NCBI GenBank assembly: GCA_035048495.1
Contig: CM068551.1
Location: forward strand, 12,464,248-12,528,247
Origin: Euptelea pleiosperma
Taxonomy: Eukaryota; Streptophyta; Magnoliopsida; Ranunculales; Eupteleaceae
Direction of reading: 5' to 3'
DNA length: 64,000 nt
In this document: in pieces, positions 12,301 to 22,766 of the stretch
Position numbering within the stretch: position 1 is the first letter of the stretch
Layout of the letters: the number at the start of each line of letters is the position of its first letter
Program-made: the position numbers and the translations under genes
Notes under the pieces: model-generated
Told to the model about the DNA's origin: nothing
Seen by the model: only the letters and a program-made list of their open reading frames with translations
Databases searched by the model: none

Positions 12301-12310
12301 GGGGGAATTT

Positions 12311-12354
12311 TTGTAGTACCCCTATAAAATTGACGATATTTGCACTACCCCATG
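12311..12354. repeat. Candidate left terminal inverted repeat of the MULE
   Basis: The stretch ends AATTGACGATATTTGCACTACCCCATGA. Its inverse, with a few differences, occurs at 37758-37790 (TCATGGGGTAGTGCAAAATATTGCCAATT). No 9-bp target duplication could be fixed, so the exact outer end is unknown. Confidence 0.45.
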
Positions 12355-13558
12355 ACACTTTCAGTTTGTTGCGTCTCCCCCCTTGACTATAGTTTTTTTT
12401 ACGCTCATCGGTGCCCCTCTCTTTTGACCGTTTACGGACCGTCTTAATTTGGATTTCACGACCGAAATACCCTTATTTGATTTAAATTATGAAAATACCC
12501 ATCATTTGGTTCGTGTGAACTTACAACTGTAATTATGGTGTCGTACTCGTATTATAAATTCTCATCCCACGTGGAGTGCGAGTTCGTATTGTCGACAGTT
12601 CAAATTTTGAATTATAAAAGATCTCGACCATCCGTTGCTTGAACTAACCCCTCCCCCCATGTGGCATGGGTAAAATTATGAACATACGCGTTGTTTGGTT
12701 CTGCCATCTGAAGCCATAATTATGCGTCATACCCATAATTTCAAATCATCGTACTGCGAGTTTGATTGTGGACGGTTCAAATGTTGAACCACAAAACATC
12801 TCAATATGTCCATTGTTTGAACTAACCCCTCCCCCCACACTTTAGGGTGTGTAATCATGTTGGACTACCGACCGTCTGATCAAGTTGGGATTGGGCGGAC
12901 GAGATTAATTTGCGTATCGTTCATTTGTCCAATCCCATTGTCGTTGTTCTCCATGCAAGCAACTGTTTACATTCCTGGCGACATTAAAGCCATTGCTCTC
13001 TGTTTGCATTCTTGAGGGAAAAAGCCATTGCTCTCTATGCGACTCCTCTGTGCTACTCTTCTTAAGGGAAGAAGTCATTTCTTTCTACTTACTGTCGACT
13101 CTGTGATGGAAGAAAGAAGAAGCAAGGGAAGAAGCCATGGAGAATATCCCTCTCTATGAAGCCCGTTAAAGTTGGATTTCTGTCATGTAAGCCACTCTCT
13201 CATTTGCTATTATATTTGTTATTTCTCTTCTCTATATATCATTCTTTCTTTGATTTTCTTTTTTTTTTAATGGGATTTAATTAGAATATAATACTTATTG
13301 GATGAGATTTAATGGTTGCTTAGTTGATATCTTTAATGATTGGTGTCCGTTTGTGGTTATTTGAGTTTAATGGGTCTTACCTATATATTCTCATGGGAAA
13401 GATCCATTTCAGAGTTGAATGGGTCCTACTTCTTCATTAAAGATTTGTTTCACAATTTAATGGGTCCTACCCATGAATTTTTTCACTACGGATGAAATAT
13501 TATAGATTACTTCGTACATTCACTTTTTTCAACATAATAAATAACTACCTAGATCTAG

Positions 13559-14474
13559 TTGTTTACTACCAATACGAATTTAAGGCAACTCAAGATGGTA
13601 GATAAAGTCATAGAGGCTATCGTGTGGGGGAAGGTGAAAAAGATATGTGACATTGACCCTGATTGCATATGCTTATTGGACTTTTTAGCCGACATTGGTA
13701 CGGTGACAAAATGTCTAGATGGAAATGTGGCTGTTTGGATAGGTTGCTATATTGATGGTCACAGGAGTTTGAAATTTGTTGAAGGTGACGAAGAGTTACT
13801 TTGTATGTTTGAATATTTCCAAAATACTCTCGGAGTCGAAATATGTGCTAATTGGGAAGTTTGTCAACCTTTAGCCACATCATTAGTAGCATTTGCATGT
13901 CTATCGGCATCATCAACTCAAGCACCACGACCCACCGCCTCCGAACTACCTTCTTGAGGTCGAAGGTGCGTAAACAAAGTGGTAGAAGTCGAGGGTGTAG
14001 ACATCAGTCTTATGATGTTGAGATGGATGACATACCACCGCTCTAGAGGTGTTGGTGTAGGTGATGACATTCTTGATGACATAGAGATGGACGATTCTTA
14101 TCGTAATTATTAGTTAAGTCAATCGAAATCAAGTTATGATGATGATTGTGATGATTTAGATGGTGGTGATTCCTTCATTAGTGAGGCTGATGATTTGTAT
14201 CAAGATCATGATTGGTCTAATAGGGAGTAGATAGAGAGACTGTTATACCTGAAGTGATGCAGGAGTTTCATAATGTATACGATTCCAAGAAACACTTAAG
14301 ATTGCTTGTCATCCAACATTACTTCGAGTATACGATAGTGAAGAATGAGTCCTACCGGGTCATGGTTGTATGTAAGGACCCAAAATATGAATGGATATGC
14401 CATGCTTTAGTTACAAATGGCGGGCATACATTTTGGTTGAGGTCATTGAGGGGTGAGCACACTTGCAACAGTAC
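13559..14474 (+). pseudogene. MULE transposase, N-terminal part and DNA-binding domain start
   Basis: The first segment encodes GHRSLKFVEGDEELLCMFEY, the N-terminal region common in plant MULE transposases. A Ser/Arg stretch and a very acidic region with stops follow (14040-14230, many GAT codons). Then comes the MuDR-type region VIPEVMQEFHNVYDSKKHLR, FEYTIVKNESYRVMVVCKD and a GGHTFWLRSLRGEHTCNST end. The Athila-like element cuts the gene after the HTC motif at 14474. Stops within the acidic region show decay. Confidence 0.75.
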
Positions 14475-16154
14475 TGTTACAACTTTGATTGTGCACACTC
14501 TTAAGAAGAGAATACAATAATGTATCTCTTAAATATGATATGATGTAGATGCAACAATGCTCTCTCTAGACAACAAAGTGTATGTGTAACAAAGTGAAAG
14601 TGAGTGTAACTAGGGATGTCAAGTTGTAGTTAGTTTTAAAATCATGGGTTTCCCATGGTCGAACCACAAGGATTGGGAGTGAATGACTAGTGCAAGTGTT
14701 ACTACAAGTGGAAAGAGAAGAAATAGAAAGAAGAGTAGTGTGTGATGTGTAGTGAATGGATGCTATGAAATGAGAGAAAAAGTGTGCAAATGGTTGAATG
14801 TACCACCAATGGTGGGCAAATTTTTGAGGAGAAAAATTATAAGAGAAGAAGAGTGCTAGAGCATTAAGATTTGGCCTAGACCCTTCCCCTTTGCTCCTTA
14901 ATGAGTGTAGTCCAAGAAGAGAAGAAACAACTAAAGAGTTGCTCTCCCACCAAAGATAAAGAAATGAATCACAAAGATGAAGTAAAAAAAATGATATACC
15001 CACTAAGGCATTTTTAGATAATAAAATCAATACTAGAACATTCTAGTGTGTGAGTGCAAATATGTGAGTTCCTAAGTATCTATAATGCAAGACATAATAG
15101 ATCAAAAGAAATCACAAAAAAACTCACAAGAACAAGTAAAAGAAATACCTTAAATCTTCATTAATGTTTTGATATCCAACTATGAAGTATACATGACATA
15201 CAACATGAAAGGATACAAAACAACTTCATTAAAAAATTAGAAAAATCTCTACAATGAAGCTCTCATAAACATGGATCTACACTCAATAAGTCACAAAAGG
15301 GAGAGAGAAAATGCCTCCTCTCTAGCCCTAGCTAAGGGTCTAGCCAACCATAGTGTGGATGGCCATGGAAACTAAGTAAAAAAAAAAAAAAAAAAAAGAG
15401 GAGAGAAGGGACTTGCTTGAGATTCTTGGGCTCTCTAAAATAGACTCACTAGAGAAAGGAAGAAGGCCCTCTCATAAGCTCAAAGTGAGCTTATATAGAA
15501 GATGAAGGTGATGAGGTGGAAGGTGATGTGGAGGAGTGATAGGTGGAGATGAGGTGGAAAGTGATCAAAAGAGAGCTCATTCTTGTTACCAAAATGGTGT
15601 AAGTGATTCAAATATAATCAAAAGAGTGCCCAAGGTCAAGCTCAAAATGAGGGGGTACACATGGGAGAATGAGATGTGTAAGAAGTGTAAGAGGGTATGT
15701 GGAAAATAAGCTAGAAAGAGGCATGTTATGGGCTTGAGAGAAGACAAGGCATATTCTTTACCACATTGAGCATTCTCCTTCTTGACTTGTCCCTTTCACC
15801 CATGTGAAGGCTCCATGTGGCTTTGATGGCTTGAGAATCCTCTAGAAGGCTCCAATGGCTTGGAATGGCTCCATAAATGTGTGATGGCTTCAATGGCTCT
15901 CATGGCTTGAACAAGTGACTTCATGGCTTGCATGGCTTGAAAATTTATGATAAGCCTCTTAAGAGACTCCAATGGCTCCATACGACGAATGCCCTATATG
16001 TATCAAATATGCACGTAATGAGGGTCTAAATTGGATAAGTTGTGTATGAGACACCTAGGATGCATTTTACATTAAAATGTAAAGTTATAAGCTCATGAAA
16101 CTCGATAATGCCCAAAAGTTAAAACGGATAATAAGCACAAAATGAGCATTATCA
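14475..16154 (-). repeat. 3' LTR of the Athila-like element (1,680 bp)
   Basis: It begins TGTTACAACT and ends ATTATCA on the plus strand, and matches the LTR at 22767-24456 almost throughout. Within the U3 region (plus 15800-15990) there is a run of short ATGGCTT/ATGGCTCC motifs. A poly(A) run of about 19 lies at 15381-15399. A 154-codon ORF at 14566-15030 is shared with the other LTR but looks like chance reading of LTR sequence. Confidence 0.93.
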
Positions 16155-16168
16155 ACACCCCCCAACTT
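16155..16168 (-). other. Polypurine tract of the Athila-like element
   Basis: On the minus strand the sequence AGTTGGGGGGTGT directly precedes the TGATAATG start of the 3' LTR. This is the expected place and composition of the plus-strand primer. Confidence 0.8.
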
Positions 16169-16472
16169 GAATATTTGTCAGTCCCTTGGCAATCAAAATA
16201 AGATCATTTTTTTTGAAGGATGAGAAGTGCTTAAAAATGATTAGAATGGCTAAGAAATCTGGACAAAAAGTTTTTGAAATACCCACACCCCCCAACTTAA
16301 ATAATTCATTGTCCGCAATGAATAGAAAAACTGATTTTTAAAACAATGCATGGTGATGATAAACATGAAATGAACATGCATTAACAAAATAAAGATTTAG
16401 GGAGAGGATATACCATAGATTTCTTCAATATCAGCTCAAGTCTACATTCCAAGCTTTCAAAAAAAAGACAAA
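16169..16472 (-). other. Short untranslated stretch between pol and the polypurine tract
   Basis: Only about 300 bp separates the end of integrase from the polypurine tract. A second purine-rich G run (complement of CACCCCCCAACTT at about 16287-16299) occurs here. Classical Athila elements have an envelope-like ORF at this place; none is present. Confidence 0.6.
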
Positions 16473-17413
16473 CTAATCCTGGTAAATAGGATCCTCCAAG
16501 ACCATGGAGATGGTCTCAGGATCAAAATGCTCAAGGTATGGTTTCAACCTTTGTCCATTCACAGTGAATGTGGTGCCAGTTTTTGGATTCTCGACCTCGA
16601 CCGAGCCATAAGGAAAGACACTTCGGACTATGTAAGGTCCAGTCCACCTAGATTTGAGTTTTCCTGGGAAGAGATGAAGCCTGGAGTCATAAAGAAGCAC
16701 CTTATCAAAAGGTTGGAAAGACTTCCTGAGAATATTTTTATCATGAAAAACTTTTGTTTTGTCTTTGTAAATCTGTGCATTCTCATAGGAGTCTGTCCGA
16801 ATCTCTGCTAGCTCATTCAACTGGAGCTTCCTTTGGACTCCAGTTTTGTCCAGATCAAAGTTAAGCTTTTTGATTGCCCAATAGGCTTTGCGCTCAAGCT
16901 CAACTGGCAAGTGACATGCCTTCCCAAAAACTAAACGGTAAGGGGACATTCCCAAGTGAGTTTTAAAAGCTGTACGATAAGCCCAGAGTGCATCAGTTAC
17001 TCTCAAGGACCAATCTTTGCGGTCCGGGTTTATAGTTTTTTGTAAATATTTTTGATCTCCCGATTGGAAATTTCCACTTGTCCGCTCGTTCGAGGGTGAT
17101 AGGGGGTAGCAACTTTGTGAGTAATACCATATTTGGCCATTAGGCTCTCAAAAGGCTTGTTGCAGAAGTGCTTCCCCCCATCACTAATGATGGCCCTAGG
17201 GGTCCCAAATCTAGATAAGATATTCTCTTTTAAGAACTTTAGGACAACTCTATGGTCATTATCTTTACATGTTATGGCCTCTATCCACTTGGATACATAG
17301 TCCTCAGCCACCAAAATGTATAGGTTGCCAAAGGAACAAGGAAAAGGGCCCATGAAGTCAATGCCCCACACATCGAATATTTCAATGATGAGAATGGGAT
17401 TTAAGGGCATCAT
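16473..17413 (-). pseudogene. Integrase core and C-terminal domain, Athila-like pol
   Basis: Two open segments, 17413-17030 and 17006-16473, cover the integrase. The DDE residues are visible: Asp in [11 protein letters not shown], Asp in [10 protein letters not shown], Glu in [13 protein letters not shown]. The second segment has [20 protein letters not shown], then the C-terminal SRWTGPYIV and [15 protein letters not shown] stretch. The break near 17006-17030 is a stop or frameshift in the integrase core. The catalytic residues are intact. Confidence 0.88.
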
Positions 17414-17494
17414 GTTTCTACGACTAATGGTCCCTAACCTTTGGCATCGGTCACAAGACTGACAGAAAATGTGAGCATCTTTAAAAAAAGATGG

Positions 17495-17728
17495 CTAATA
17501 AAACCCACATTGTAATATCTTGAAAGCTGTTTTCTTTCCAGAAAAATGGCCTCCACAAGCACTAGAATGGCATAAGGTCAAAATCGAGTGATGCTCATTT
17601 TCTAGGACACATCTCCGGATGATTTGGTCTGGACAATATTTAAACAAGTATGGATCGTCCCAAAAGAATTTTGTCACCTCGGAATAAAAACTTTCTTTTA
17701 TCTTGGGTGGTCCAATGTGAGGGAACAT
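17495..17728 (-). pseudogene. Integrase zinc-binding domain, Athila-like pol
   Basis: The segment LFKYCPDQIIRRCVLENEHH followed by CHSSACGGHFSGKKTAFKIL is the HHCC region that precedes the integrase core. It is out of frame with the RT-RNase H ORF (frameshift near 17720) and ends in a stop at 17495-17497. Confidence 0.85.
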
Positions 17729-19850
17729 GTCCTATAACTAGGTAATTGGCAACGTCCGCATACCATGGTGCTTGGGAAATTTCAAACAATTGCTCATCTG
17801 GGAATGTCTCGGCTACAGAAAGTGTCTCAAATGAGGACTCAAGGACTAGTCTAGACAAGTGGTTTGCTACAACATTTTCAGAGCCTTTCTTGTCTCTGAT
17901 TTCTAAATTGAACTCTTGTAAGAGAAGGATCCATCTAATAAGTCTGGGCTTTGCATCCTTCTTAGACAAAAGGTATTTGAGAGCCGCATGGTCGGTGTAA
18001 ACTATCACCTTGGATCCAACCAAGTATGACCTAAACTTGTCAATGGCAAATACTACAGCTAACAACTCTTTCTCCGTAGTGGAGTAGTTAAGTTGGGCAC
18101 CATTCAATGTCCTACTAGCATAGTAGATTACACAGGGTAACTTATCCCTTCTTTGCCCTAAGACCGCTCCTATGGCATAGTCACTGGCATCACACATTAC
18201 CTCAAAAGGTAATGACCAATCTGGAAGTTGAATGATGGGTACCGTGGTCAACAAGGTCTTGAGCTTCTCAAAAGCTTGTGTGCAATCTTTATCAAATTTG
18301 AAGTCTACATCCTTAGCAAGGAGATTGTACAAGGGCCTAGAGATTTTACTAAAGTCCTTTATAAATCTTCTATAAAATCCAGCATGCCCCAAGAAAGATC
18401 GAATTTCCCTAACACTTTTAGGGATAGGCAGGTGAGAAATAAGATCAATCTTAGCTTTGTCTACCTCAAGTCCTTCAGAATAGACAATGTGGCCTAAGAC
18501 AATTCCTTTTGAGACCATAAAGTGACATTTTTTCCAATTGAGCACCAAGTTCTTCTCTTGACATCGAATCAACACTAACTTCAAGTGCTGCAAACATTCC
18601 TCAAAAGTATCTCCAAAAATGGAGAAGTCGTCCATGAAAACCTCTAGAAATTGCTCTACCATATCGGAGAAGATACTCAACATGTATCTTTGGAATGTAG
18701 CAGGTGCATTGCACAGGCCAAAAGGCATACGCCTATAGGCAAATGTTCCAAAGGGGCACGTGAAGGTTGGCTTCTCCTGATCCTCAGGAGCAATCTCAAT
18801 CTGGTTATAACCAGAATATCCATCCAAGAAGCAATAAAAAGAGTGTCCAGCTAATCTCTCAAGAATTTGATCAATGAAGGATAATGGGAAGTGGTCCTTC
18901 CTAATTACCAAATTTATCTTTCGATAGTCTATGCAAACTCTCCAACCGGTTGTTCGCCGAGTTGGGACAAGCTCATTGTTGTCATTTTTTACTACCGTTA
19001 TTCCAGATTTCTTTGGAACAACTTGGGTTGGACTTACCCATTGGCTATCAGAGATGGGGTAGATGATACCTACATCTAAAAGTTTGAGGACCTCAGCCCT
19101 AACTACATCCTTCATGTTCGGGTTCAACCTCCTTCGAGCCCCACGAGTGGGCTTGGCATTTTCCTCCATATGTATCCTATGGGTGCAAATGGTGGGGCTA
19201 ATGCCTTTGAGGTCTGCTATGGTCCAACCTAAAGCTGTCCTATGTACCCTAAGAACTTCTAAAAGTCTAGCTTCTTGTGCTTGAGTAAGTTTAGAGGAGA
19301 TGATGATAGGGAATGTTTCCCCCTGACCTAAGTAGGCATACTTAAGCTCTTCAGGCAAGGGCTTAAGTTCAAGTTTGGGGAATTCTATGGACGATGGGAT
19401 AGGTTTGATCTCATTAATGGGCAGAGGTTCAAACTTGGACCTCCACCTTCCCGTGTCCAAAGGAGGTGTGGAATTCAAAAGAGAATTCACTTCTCTAGTG
19501 AACTCATCATCATCATCAAGCTCTCTAAAGAGGGCCAAACAAGTTCCTAATGGGTCCTTAGAAGTAATTTCTGAGTGAGTAGCTTGGACAATTGAGTCAA
19601 TCATGTTGACTTCTTGGATGTCTTCATTCTCAGTGGGATACTTGCAAGCATTAAAGATGTTTAATTCAACTGTCATGTTCCCAAAAGACAATTTCATAAC
19701 ACCATTCCTACAGTTGATCAGAGCATTAGATGTAGCAAGGAATGGTCTACCCAAAATGACTGGTATTTGGGAACTAACATTCAGTACCGGTTGGGTATCC
19801 AAAACAATGAAGTCTACTGGAAAGTAAAATTTATCCACATGGATAAGCAC
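17640..19850 (-). CDS. Reverse transcriptase-RNase H polyprotein segment, Athila-like pol
   Basis: This 736-residue open frame is the longest in the window. Residues about 28-50 are the end of the protease (VILGRPFLATSNALINCRNG). The reverse transcriptase spans about 230-470, with the catalytic Asp of FLDGYSGYNQ (343) and the FMDD box (405-408). RNase H spans about 545-670, with CDASDYAIGAVLG, the Glu of STTEKELLAVVFA and the Asp of VYTDHAALKYLL. The protein copies the RNA genome into DNA in cytoplasmic particles. The protease catalytic DLGAS motif lies just upstream in another frame (about 19985), so the polyprotein is broken there. The RT and RNase H catalytic residues are intact. Confidence 0.95.
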   Translation of the reverse strand: MLIHVDKFYFPVDFIVLDTQPVLNVSSQIPVILGRPFLATSNALINCRNGVMKLSFGNMTVELNIFNACKYPTENEDIQEVNMIDSIVQATHSEITSKDPLGTCLALFRELDDDDEFTREVNSLLNSTPPLDTGRWRSKFEPLPINEIKPIPSSIEFPKLELKPLPEELKYAYLGQGETFPIIISSKLTQAQEARLLEVLRVHRTALGWTIADLKGISPTICTHRIHMEENAKPTRGARRRLNPNMKDVVRAEVLKLLDVGIIYPISDSQWVSPTQVVPKKSGITVVKNDNNELVPTRRTTGWRVCIDYRKINLVIRKDHFPLSFIDQILERLAGHSFYCFLDGYSGYNQIEIAPEDQEKPTFTCPFGTFAYRRMPFGLCNAPATFQRYMLSIFSDMVEQFLEVFMDDFSIFGDTFEECLQHLKLVLIRCQEKNLVLNWKKCHFMVSKGIVLGHIVYSEGLEVDKAKIDLISHLPIPKSVREIRSFLGHAGFYRRFIKDFSKISRPLYNLLAKDVDFKFDKDCTQAFEKLKTLLTTVPIIQLPDWSLPFEVMCDASDYAIGAVLGQRRDKLPCVIYYASRTLNGAQLNYSTTEKELLAVVFAIDKFRSYLVGSKVIVYTDHAALKYLLSKKDAKPRLIRWILLLQEFNLEIRDKKGSENVVANHLSRLVLESSFETLSVAETFPDEQLFEISQAPWYADVANYLVIGHVPSHWTTQDKRKFLFRGDKILLGRSILV

Positions 19851-20615
19851 ATCCTCTATAATGCCTCGTGGGATCTTAACAGATCGGTATTGAGCTGAAG
19901 GGTAACACGAGTTGGCTTTAACTCCCCAAGCCCTAATTGCTCATAAACTGAGTAAGGTAGCAAGTTCACACTAGCACCTAAATCAAGCAATGCTCGCTCA
20001 ATCCAGTGGTCACCTATCACACATGATATGGTAAGGGCACCCGGGATCTTTATATTTAGGAGGGCTATTGTGTTGCAAAATGGAGCTCACTTGCTCAGTT
20101 AGGAAGGCTTTCTTTTGCACATTCAACTTTCTTTTCACAGTGCATAAGTCCTTCAAAAACTTGGCATAAGAGGGGACTTGCTTAATGGTATCAAGCAAAG
20201 GAATATTGACAGTCACTTTCTTGAAGATCTCTAAAATGTCATTATTTTGAAGCAGCCTTTTCTCTTGTTGAAGCCTAAGAGGAAATGGGGCGGCCACTGG
20301 GCAAGGCTTAGGATTGGCTTTAGTGGGTGGTTCATCCTTATTATCGGCTTTATCACTCTTGGTTTTTCCTTGGGCAACCTCACTTATAGGGGTGGTCTTG
20401 GGATTTTTATCTATAACTTTCCCACTCCTAAGGGTAGTAATGGATTTGGCTTGTTCAAGGTTGGGATTTAGATCATTGGCTTCACTAGAAGATCCTACCT
20501 CAAATTGACCTTTAGGATTTGGAAGTGGTTGAGCCGGGAAGGTTCCTTTCTCTCTAACACTAAGGCTAGAGGCTAGTTGGCTAACGGTGGCTTCCAATTT
20601 TTGTATAGCTTGCAT
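19851..20615 (-). pseudogene. gag C-terminal part and protease start
   Basis: The open segment 20615-20010 has ITTLRSGKVIDKN, a Pro/Lys linker and FPLRLQQEKRL, the usual region between gag and protease in this lineage. Just past its end, in another frame, comes GDHWIERALLDLGASVNLLP, the aspartic protease motif. The frame change lies near 20020-20050, and the frame shift from the gag segment upstream lies near 20615-20630. Confidence 0.85.
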
Positions 20616-21937
20616 AGTGGATTGGTTGATGTCGTTTGGGCTTGCATGAAGGATTGTAGAGTTTCCTCTAAGGACTTCATGGGTGATTGATATGTTTGGT
20701 TAGATGAAGGTCCTAGGGGGTTTCTATTGCTTTGCCCACTATTTTGCCCATTGCCTTGCCCACTAGCTTGCCCTTGCCTCCAACCAAAGTTGGGATAATT
20801 CCTCCAATTAGAGTTGTAAGTATTGGAATATGGAGAATTATCATAAGGCTTCTTGTAGGCATCCATGGCATTGGCTTGTTCATGGAGTACCCCTTGCAAG
20901 GCCGGGATTGTTGGACAATCCCTAGTCTCATGAGAGTTACTCTCACAAATAGCGCATATGTTATCAACCTTCTTGCCTTTTCCTTTTAAAGCCTCAACTT
21001 CCCTAGTGAGGCTAGCAATTTTAGCACTCAATTCTATGTCCTCACGGACATGATAAATTCCTCCTTTGGAGGGATTAAGTCTCTCACTAGGCTTGTCCAC
21101 TTTATCATGTTTTTCTCAAGATTGGGCATTTTCCGCTAAATTTTCAAGGAATTCCCACGCCTCATCGGGTTCTTTCATGATGAATTCTCCATTACTCATT
21201 ATTTCTACAAGTTGCCTCATAGAAGAGGTAAGTCCATCAAAAAAGAATCCAATAAGGTTTGGCTTATCATATCCATGATGAGGGCATTTTCGAAGTAGGT
21301 CATTGTACCTTTCCCAACATGAAAAGAATGCCTCATTCTCTTTTTGAGAGTATGTCATGATGGCTCTCTTGAGGGTATGTGTCTTTTGAGTCGGGAAAAA
21401 TTTCTTCAAGAATTCTTTAGACATATCCCCTCATGTCCCAATTGATCGAGGTCTAAGGGAGTAGAGCCATGACTTGGCTTTCTCCTTTAGAGAAAATGGG
21501 AAGAGTTTGAGCCTTATTGTATCTTCGGTCACATCTTGATGGTGCAATGTAGCACAAATCTCCTCAAACTCTTGGAGGTGAAGATAAGGGTCTTCCGACT
21601 CTAGGCCATGAAATGTGGGGAGTAAATGGAGCACTCCCGGTTTGATTTCAAAATTTTGCCTTTGGTTGTATAGAATGACTATGCAAGAAGGTGCACTAAA
21701 CCTAGCCGGTTGTAGGTAGTCTCTTAGTGTTCTAGGTTCATCCACATTAGGTCTATTGTTGGCCTCATTTCTTAGAACTTGGGGGTCACCTATATTGCTT
21801 CCATGTACCGACATGGTGGGTGAATAGGTGGAGTCCTCTCTAGAATGTTCGAAGAGATTATCTAAGAGATCTTCAAGAGTGTCTTGATCCAAATTCCTTT
21901 GTAACCTATTAGTATGATCACGTGTCCACGTGGTCAT
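20573..21937 (-). pseudogene. gag of the Athila-like element
   Basis: The frame runs from the Met at 21937 (MTTWTRDHTNRLQRNLDQDT). It contains the retrotransposon gag domain (LPTFHGLESEDPYLHLQEFE, then LFPFSLKEKAKSWLYSL and FLKKFFPTQKT) and a CX2CX4HX4C zinc knuckle (CAICESNSHETRDC). Two in-frame TGA codons at 21431-21433 and 21116-21118 fall where the family usually has Trp, so both look like TGG to TGA changes. Gln/Gly/Asn-rich sequence follows the knuckle. Upstream, 21938-22742 is the leader between the primer site and gag. Confidence 0.88.
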
Positions 21938-22742
21938 TCAAATAGATTCAAGTGAATAAATTTCAAGTTCCAAACTTAATTGTTGCACAAGTTAGATGAT
22001 TAACACTCAATGTGGGTGCACATCCACAACACCATACAAACAAAAGAAAATAAAAACACACTAGTATGCACCTAAACACAATGTGTGTGTATAAAGTGTA
22101 CAAATGTGACAAATTAGACAAAGAAAATAAACCTAAACATGCATTAATCTAAGGAAAAAAAAAAAGCCTAAGCATGCATTAACTAATAGCAAAAGAACAC
22201 AAGCAAACAAACAAATCAAAATAACCTAAGCTAAGAAAATGTAAAAGATTGGGTAGATCTTACATTGGGGTCCTTGATCAAGTCTTCTCGTACAAGTGTG
22301 AGCAATTTACATACCACCTCCACTTCCAAGTTACGATTGCTCACACTTGAGGCAAATCCTAGATCTATTATTACAAATTGGAGTTTAATATAAATCACTC
22401 CCTCACTTCACTCAAGAGACCACACCATCACTCAAACTTATAAGTAAATGGAAATACAAGTAAATATACAACCTAACCTAAGGGGGTCTAAAGAGAAGAT
22501 ATACAAGTAAACAAAAAGAGTTAGTAACAATTCAAAATAAAGAGAGTTCGAAAGTTAGAGGTTAGGAGTTAGTTGCTTGAATGTAAAGAGTTAGTAGCAA
22601 AAAAGTAAAGAGTTAGAGTGTTAGGGAGTTAGAATGTTAGAAGATTATGACAATAAGAGGAACAAAGAGATGGAGGGTTAGAAGAAGAAAGAAAAAAAGA
22701 AAAAAAAATGTAGTAACCCTTGTTCTTGTCACCAATTGCCAA

Positions 22743-22760
22743 TCCCCGGCAACGGCGCCA
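22743..22760 (-). other. Primer binding site, tRNA-Asp type
   Basis: The plus strand reads TCCCCGGCAACGGCGCCA, identical to the 3' end of plant tRNA-Asp, so the minus strand is complementary to that tRNA. It lies six bases inside the 5' LTR (which starts at 22767). This primer is typical of Athila/Tat elements. Confidence 0.92.
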
Positions 22761-22766
22761 AAAACT

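Noticed and set aside
14566..15030. 154-codon minus-strand ORF, repeated almost unchanged at 22858-23322
   Set aside because: It lies wholly within the LTRs of the Athila-like element, has no recognisable domain and is shared only because the LTRs are near-identical. I treat it as chance reading of LTR sequence.
22743..22760. 18-base match to a tRNA-Asp 3' end, considered as a tRNA gene
   Set aside because: Only the 3' end of the tRNA is present and it sits just inside an LTR. It is the primer binding site.
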